A DNA stretch of 64,000 bases. It comes from an uncultured Clostridia bacterium. Its GTDB lineage: Bacteria; Bacillota; Clostridia; Lachnospirales; Cellulosilyticaceae. Under the pieces are notes generated by a model. The model saw only the letters and a list, made by a program, of their open reading frames with translations. It was not told the DNA's origin and searched no databases. Of the stretch, positions 62,130 through 64,000 are shown piece by piece. How positions within the stretch are numbered: position 1 is the stretch's first letter; each line of letters starts with the position of its first letter. The DNA is taken from contig CALJNR010000006.1 of NCBI GenBank assembly GCA_937981575.1, positions 1-64,000 of the forward strand. Reading direction: 5' to 3'. The position numbers were made by a program, and so were the translations under genes.

Positions 62130-62900
62130 GTGAAACAAACATTATTAAAATTAGAAGGAATCAGTAAAAAGTACGATCAAAAGACAGTTGTTGATCATAT
62201 TTCAATAGTTGTGAAGCAAGGGGAAATTTTTGGTCTTCTGGGACCGAACGGAGCGGGTAAAAGTACTACCATTAACATGATATGTTCAATGACCAAACCA
62301 ACAGCAGGGGAGATTAATATATTTGGTTTAAATGGAAAAAAGGAAATGTCTAAAATTAAACCCAGACTTGGGCTCGTTCCTCAAGATCTTGCCATTCATG
62401 GGGATTTAAAAGCTTGGGAAAACATTGAATTTTTTGCAGGATTATATGGATTAAAGGGTAAAGAACTTAAAAAGGCAGTTGATGAAGCACTAGGCTTTGT
62501 AGGACTTGCTGAAAGCAGAAATGGCTATGCCAGAACCTTTTCGGGAGGGATGAAAAGAAGACTCAATATTGCCTGTGCTATTGCACACAGACCAGAACTT
62601 ATGATTTTTGATGAGCCAACTGTAGCAATTGACCCGCAGTCTAGAAACTTTATTCTAGAGAAGATTAAACAGATGAATACAGATGGTACAACCGTTATTT
62701 ATACCAGTCACTACATGGAAGAAGTTGAAGCGTTGTGTGACAGGATTGCTATTATGGATAAAGGCAAGATCATAGCTATAGGCACTAAGGAGGAACTTAT
62801 AAGTCTCGTAGCCCCTAAAGATACTTCTATGTCTTTAGAAGAAGTTTTTCTGAAGCTTACTGGCAAAAAATTGAGAGATTATGGTGAGGAGGCAATATAG
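62130..62900 (+). CDS. ABC-2 type exporter, ATP-binding protein
   Basis: A 256-residue ATPase: Walker A GPNGAGKST, Q loop LVPQDLAIH, signature FSGGMKRRL, Walker B LMIFDEPTVAIDP and switch YTSHYMEEVEALCDRIAIM. The CcmA/NatA/DrrA group pairs with ABC-2 permeases, and one starts right behind it. The unit probably exports a drug, peptide, lipid or ion. GTG start with GGAGGTGG upstream. Confidence 0.93.
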   Translation: MKQTLLKLEGISKKYDQKTVVDHISIVVKQGEIFGLLGPNGAGKSTTINMICSMTKPTAGEINIFGLNGKKEMSKIKPRLGLVPQDLAIHGDLKAWENIEFFAGLYGLKGKELKKAVDEALGFVGLAESRNGYARTFSGGMKRRLNIACAIAHRPELMIFDEPTVAIDPQSRNFILEKIKQMNTDGTTVIYTSHYMEEVEALCDRIAIMDKGKIIAIGTKEELISLVAPKDTSMSLEEVFLKLTGKKLRDYGEEAI

Positions 62901-64000
62901 ATGCTTTTTACATTAGTAAAAAATAATACTAAGCTTTTAATAAGAAGTAAAGTAGGCTTTATATTTATGTGTCTCCTTCCAATAGCATTAATTTTTATTT
63001 TGACCAGTGCATTTTCGGGCTATATGGGAGAAAAAGTTGAAATTGAAAGCTTTTCCGTAGGTTACAGTATAACTTCAAAAAGCTATACAAAGGACTATTT
63101 TGACGTATTAAAAAAAGAGTTTGAAGGGCAAGGGATGTTCCTTACTCTGATGGACAAGGAAGAAGGTATAAAGGCTTTAGCAAGTGATAAGATAGTGAGT
63201 TATATCGTATTAGGTGATGAGCTGTGTACGATTTATAATAAAGAAGGAATAGATATTAAAGCTATGATCTTTGAAAGCAGCCTGCAGGCAGGAATGGCAC
63301 CGCTTGATGGATTTAAAATAGTGAGAAACTATACAGCAGAAAGACAAATGAATCTAGACGTACAAAGGTCTTTTCAATGGGATGAGCTGTCAAAGCGTTC
63401 AAGGTTATCACTCATTAAAAGAGAAAAACTTGCTGCAGATCCTGTTCCTAAAGCAAAAGATTATTATGGCATTGTTCAAATTATATTTATTATATGGTTT
63501 GGCGTCTCATCTGCAGTTACACTTTCTACTATAGAACGCAAAAATAAGATTTTAGCTAGAATAAGTCTTACAAATGTCAGGCCAATAACACTTTTTTTGG
63601 GGAAGTTTATTCCAAATAGTATTTCAACTTCTATACAAGTAGGGATAGCCATAATTGTATCTACTCTCCTGCTGAAGGTTAACTGGGGAGAATACCCTGC
63701 CCTATCATTTGGGCTACTGCTTATGCAAGTAATGGCGGTAAGTGCTTTTGGAACAATGCTTACAGTAATGATCAAAAACAGTACCATTATAACACTGTTC
63801 ATGTATATGGGGGCATTTACCTTTGGATTTATCGGTGGAAGCTTTCAAACGTATATGTATAACTTTATAGATGAGCGGATAGTACGCCTATCGCCTCTTT
63901 ATTATATGAATCGTACGTTAGTAGAATTATCAACCAAAGGGGAAAGTGCTTACTTGATGACTACATTTATTATGCTGCTTATAATAATCATTGTATCAGT
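62901..64000 (+). CDS. ABC-2 type permease (truncated by window end)
   Basis: An open frame from ATG 62901, directly behind the ATPase stop, to the end of the window with no stop, at least 366 residues. The N-terminus has VGFIFMCLLPIALIFILTSAFSGYMG, then an extracellular region of about 150 residues. Four or more helices follow: IVQIIFIIWFGVSSAVTLST, VGIAIIVSTLLLKV, LLLMQVMAVSAFGTMLTV and ITLFMYMGAFTFGFIGGSFQ. The layout is that of the ABC2_membrane_3/NatB-like permeases. GAGGAGG ribosome binding site lies within the end of the ATPase gene. Confidence 0.85.
   Translation, partial: MLFTLVKNNTKLLIRSKVGFIFMCLLPIALIFILTSAFSGYMGEKVEIESFSVGYSITSKSYTKDYFDVLKKEFEGQGMFLTLMDKEEGIKALASDKIVSYIVLGDELCTIYNKEGIDIKAMIFESSLQAGMAPLDGFKIVRNYTAERQMNLDVQRSFQWDELSKRSRLSLIKREKLAADPVPKAKDYYGIVQIIFIIWFGVSSAVTLSTIERKNKILARISLTNVRPITLFLGKFIPNSISTSIQVGIAIIVSTLLLKVNWGEYPALSFGLLLMQVMAVSAFGTMLTVMIKNSTIITLFMYMGAFTFGFIGGSFQTYMYNFIDERIVRLSPLYYMNRTLVELSTKGESAYLMTTFIMLLIIIIVS

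Noticed and set aside
1-64000. CRISPR arrays, insertion sequences, rRNA and tRNA genes
   Set aside because: Scanned for regularly spaced repeats, transposase-like ORFs with inverted repeats, and conserved RNA signatures; none seen.

Overview
The window is AT-rich DNA from a low-GC Gram-positive anaerobe, most likely class Clostridia. The signs are strong AGGAGG-type ribosome binding sites, frequent GTG and TTG starts, sigma-A promoters (TTGACA-17-TATAAT), an S-box (SAM-I) riboswitch, B. subtilis-type 7-1-7 Fur boxes, copper-amine-oxidase stalk domains on secreted proteins, DUF342 and DUF3793 proteins and a FeoA-FeoA-FeoB-Fur cluster. I cannot name the species. No rRNA, tRNA, CRISPR array or transposase was seen. 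Most genes are on the + strand.

Region 1 (1-11.3 kb) is an accessory patch of short, mostly single-gene units: acetyltransferases, a queuosine-reductase-like Fe-S protein, a radical SAM protein, a P-loop kinase, a STAS-like protein, VOC and CPBP proteins and several unknown membrane proteins. It contains gene remnants (a flavodoxin fragment near 0.5-0.7 kb and possible debris near 3.2 kb). It also has two genes interrupted by one in-frame stop: a DUF3795 gene with TGA in place of a conserved Cys, and a secreted protein with TAG.

Region 2 (11.3-31.3 kb) holds two AraC/GyrI-type regulators flanking a condensation-domain acyltransferase, a secreted beta-trefoil/FN3/stalk protein, and a PadR plus HAAS-domain membrane protein pair whose promoter sits inside a 49-bp dyad. 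It continues with release factor 3, a DUF342 plus GAF pair, a secreted GHL10/SH3 protein, D-lactate dehydrogenase, an MFS transporter and a HAD phosphatase.

Region 3 (31.3-40.2 kb) contains two nutrient regulons. A SAM riboswitch controls metNIQ, where metI has an unusual 7-codon minicistron at its start. It is followed by an iron set: feoA, feoA, feoB, fur, a FeoB-associated Cys-rich peptide, DUF2325, flavodoxin and DUF3793. Fur boxes precede feoA, feoB and the DUF2325 gene. An HD-GYP protein follows.

Region 4 (40.3-64 kb) is mainly sugar metabolism: GntR, a xylulokinase-type kinase and an FSA-type transaldolase; an NSS symporter; an orphan RNA transcription unit with a consensus promoter and terminator; a MutS2 relative lacking the Smr domain; AraC regulators around a MATE transporter and two tandem GH13 alpha-glucosidases; an EamA transporter; a surface HtrA-like protease; and a CDP-alcohol phosphatidyltransferase. 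The last part is a maltodextrin-type ABC importer behind a long leader with several GGTAACGATACC operators. The window ends inside an ABC-2 exporter. Importer and alpha-glucosidases together suggest uptake and hydrolysis of alpha-glucans.
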